NCBI GenBank assembly: GCA_022013615.1
Contig: JAKLQB010000454.1
Coordinates: forward strand, 1-5,556
Reading direction: 5' to 3'
DNA length: 5,556 nucleotides
Source of the DNA: Desulfobacterales bacterium
GTDB taxonomy: Bacteria; Desulfobacterota; DSM-4660; Desulfatiglandales; Desulfatiglandaceae
The position numbers were made by a program, and so were the translations under genes. The number at the start of each line of letters is the position of its first letter. Position 1 is the stretch's first letter. Positions 5,093 through 5,556 of the stretch are shown in pieces. The notes beneath the pieces are model-generated. The model searched no databases. It was not told the DNA's origin and saw nothing but the letters and a program-made list of their open reading frames with translations.

Positions 5093-5228
5093 TGGGGTGC
5101 GGAGGGTGTGGCCCTTGAAAACACTAGTGGTGGGATAAAACCTGCGAACCTAGGCCTTGACGAGCACCATTCAGGGCCGAAAGGCTAGGATTTCAAGGGA
5201 ACCCCTCCAAACCCCACCCGTCTAGAAT
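5093..5228 (-). ncRNA. Candidate structured RNA, unknown family (stand-alone RNA or mRNA leader)
   Basis: A GC-rich island in AT-rich sequence, folding into nested stems. GGGGT (5094-5098) pairs with ACCCC (5211-5215). After a 2x2 internal loop, GGAGGG (5101-5106) pairs with CCCTCC (5203-5208), and then CCCTTGAAA (5112-5120) with TTTCAAGGG (5191-5199), nine perfect pairs. Inside, CCTAG (5149-5153) pairs with CTAGG (5185-5189) and GCCTTGA (5154-5160) with TCAGGGC (5171-5177). The 10-base loop contains CACCA (5165-5169), which can pair with TGGTG (5128-5132) to make a pseudoknot. Sequences are given on the plus strand. The strand is set by a strong minus promoter 6 bases upstream of the expected start. 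Against this, one inner pair is G-U on the plus strand but A-C on the minus strand, so the direction is not certain. No terminator is visible, so the RNA may be the leader of the 150-residue gene. I do not recognise it as 6S, SRP, tmRNA, RNase P or a known riboswitch. Confidence 0.6.
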
Positions 5229-5233
5229 GTCTT

Positions 5234-5262
5234 CTTATAATATTTTCTTATACATTTGTCAA
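5234..5262 (-). promoter_or_regulatory. Leftward sigma70-type promoter for the structured RNA
   Basis: On the minus strand, TTGACA (5262-5257), 17 bases, TATAAG (5239-5234). The -35 is perfect and the -10 matches five of six bases. Transcription would begin near 5228-5227, just before the outer stem of the RNA. Its -35 overlaps that of the rightward promoter. Three copies of TTCTTATA (5232-5239, 5245-5252, 5274-5281) lie in and between the two promoters. Confidence 0.75.
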
Positions 5263-5283
5263 CCCATAAGTTTTTCTTATAAT
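5256..5283 (+). promoter_or_regulatory. Rightward promoter for the two-helix membrane protein, sharing its -35 region
   Basis: TTGTCA (5256-5261), a 16-base spacer and TATAAT (5278-5283). Five of six -35 bases and all -10 bases match. The start would be near 5290, about 20 bases before the ATG at 5310. The -35 overlaps the minus-strand TTGACA by five bases, so RNA polymerase cannot occupy both promoters at once. Confidence 0.65.
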
Positions 5284-5309
5284 AAAATTAAAAATCAAAA
5301 GGTAAAATT

Positions 5310-5498
5310 ATGATTATTTCTCTAACTGTTCTGGCGATACTTTCGGTTCTATTTTCCCTTCTTATACTATTCTTCAATACTGCGTATAGAAATGAAACAG
5401 ATGATAGTTTCGGTGTTCTTTTATCGGTTTATTTCTTACTTTTTGGAGCCTTCCTTCTTTTGTTGGCTATCGTAATTAAAATAAATCCATTCTGGTAA
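5310..5498 (+). CDS. Small two-helix integral membrane protein, unknown function
   Basis: A 62-residue protein made of two hydrophobic segments, residues 2-23 and about 35-57, joined by a short polar loop rich in charge (AYRNETDDS, 25-33) and ending in KINPFW. No cysteine pair, lipobox or cleavage site is seen. AAAAGG (5297-5302) lies 7 bases before the ATG, supporting this start, and the gene has its own promoter. Both ends of the protein are probably on the same side of the inner membrane. It is the last gene of the element, 9 bases from the right terminal repeat. Size and topology fit holin-like, type I toxin-like or small accessory membrane proteins. With the divergent structured RNA it could form a regulated or toxin-type pair, but nothing in the sequence proves this. 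No family is recognised. Confidence 0.75.
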   Translation: MIISLTVLAILSVLFSLLILFFNTAYRNETDDSFGVLLSVYFLLFGAFLLLLAIVIKINPFW

Positions 5499-5507
5499 AT
5501 TAAAAAA

Positions 5508-5526
5508 TTCAAAACTACCCACTACC
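5508..5526 (-). repeat. Right terminal inverted repeat (19 bp)
   Basis: Exact reverse complement of 2219-2237, with the outer end at 5526. Read inward it begins GGTAGTG, the same GGnnnTG form as the left end. Perfect identity of the two repeats argues that neither end has decayed. Confidence 0.88.
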
Positions 5527-5534
5527 GAAAAAGG
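5527..5534. repeat. Right target-site duplication (8 bp)
   Basis: GAAAAAGG, identical to and in the same orientation as 2211-2218, begins at the base after the right inverted repeat. The remaining bases to 5556 are host flank; a TTGACA at 5542-5547 has its would-be -10 beyond the window. Confidence 0.85.
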
Positions 5535-5556
5535 CCAACATTTGACATTTGTGTTG

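Larger units (their letters stand above)
2219..5526 (+). mobile_element. IS1-family-like transposon with passenger genes, 3308 bp
   Basis: The segment is bounded by perfect 19-base inverted repeats (2219-2237 and 5508-5526), flanked by an identical 8-base direct repeat, and encodes an IS1-type DDE transposase. Both termini begin GGTAGTG, fitting the GGnnnTG end pattern of the IS1 family as I recall it. Classical IS1 elements are under about 1.2 kb. Some IS1 subgroups are described as much longer, and elements with non-transposition cargo are called transporter IS. Here most of the length is cargo: two small DNA-binding-type proteins, two unusual tRNAs, an HNH protein, a protein of unknown function, a structured RNA and a membrane protein. 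Genes run nearly to both ends: the first promoter starts 21 bases inside the left repeat and the last stop codon is 9 bases from the right one. The intact ends and duplication suggest a fairly recent insertion. The orientation given is that of the transposase. Confidence 0.85.

Noticed and set aside
5085..5230. Integron attC site or retron msr/msd RNA as an explanation of the GC-rich folded region
   Set aside because: No GTTRRRY/RYYYAAC pair and no integrase or reverse transcriptase gene is present in the window.
2219..5526. The end repeats as unrelated dispersed intergenic repeats
   Set aside because: Opposite orientation, perfect identity, GGnnnTG ends and an abutting exact 8-base direct repeat together are better explained by transposition.

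Overview
The window is bacterial: compact genes, Shine-Dalgarno sites and sigma70-type promoters. The aminotransferase style, the alanine/glycine-rich small protein and the overall composition are compatible with Desulfobacterota or a nearby Gram-negative phylum. That placement is a weak inference, because no marker gene is present.

Left part (1-2210), the host side. A complete class I/II PLP-dependent aminotransferase lies on the minus strand (294-1457). It is followed by about 750 bases in which I see no convincing gene, only small inverted repeats and a short open frame starting at 2157.

Right part (2219-5526), a mobile element. This 3308-base segment begins and ends with a perfect 19-base inverted repeat (2219-2237 and 5508-5526), and both copies start with the GGnnnTG pattern described for IS1-family ends. 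Immediately outside, both sides carry the same 8-base direct repeat GAAAAAGG (2211-2218 and 5527-5534), which looks like a target-site duplication. Inside is an intact IS1-type DDE transposase (3530-4354), so ends, duplication and enzyme agree. The element is far longer than a simple IS1 and is packed with passengers. From left to right these are a leaderless small basic protein, a coiled-coil/winged-helix protein, two abnormal tRNAs, the transposase, a 72-residue HNH protein, an unknown 150-residue protein on the opposite strand, a candidate structured RNA, and a two-helix membrane protein.

How the parts may work together (inference). The transposase has a full-consensus promoter overlapped by several palindromes, so it is probably tightly repressed. 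The winged-helix protein is a candidate regulator, and its own promoter is bracketed by a 9-base inverted repeat. The HNH protein sits 34 bases behind the transposase in the same orientation, like a co-transcribed partner. The tRNA pair is the strangest cargo. The first is a well-formed long-variable-arm tRNA with a G discriminator (a serine-like body) but a UAU (isoleucine AUA) anticodon. The second is a short-variable-arm tRNA with a disturbed anticodon arm, apparent anticodon GCU (serine) and a U discriminator. At the right end, back-to-back promoters drive the structured RNA leftward and the membrane protein rightward.
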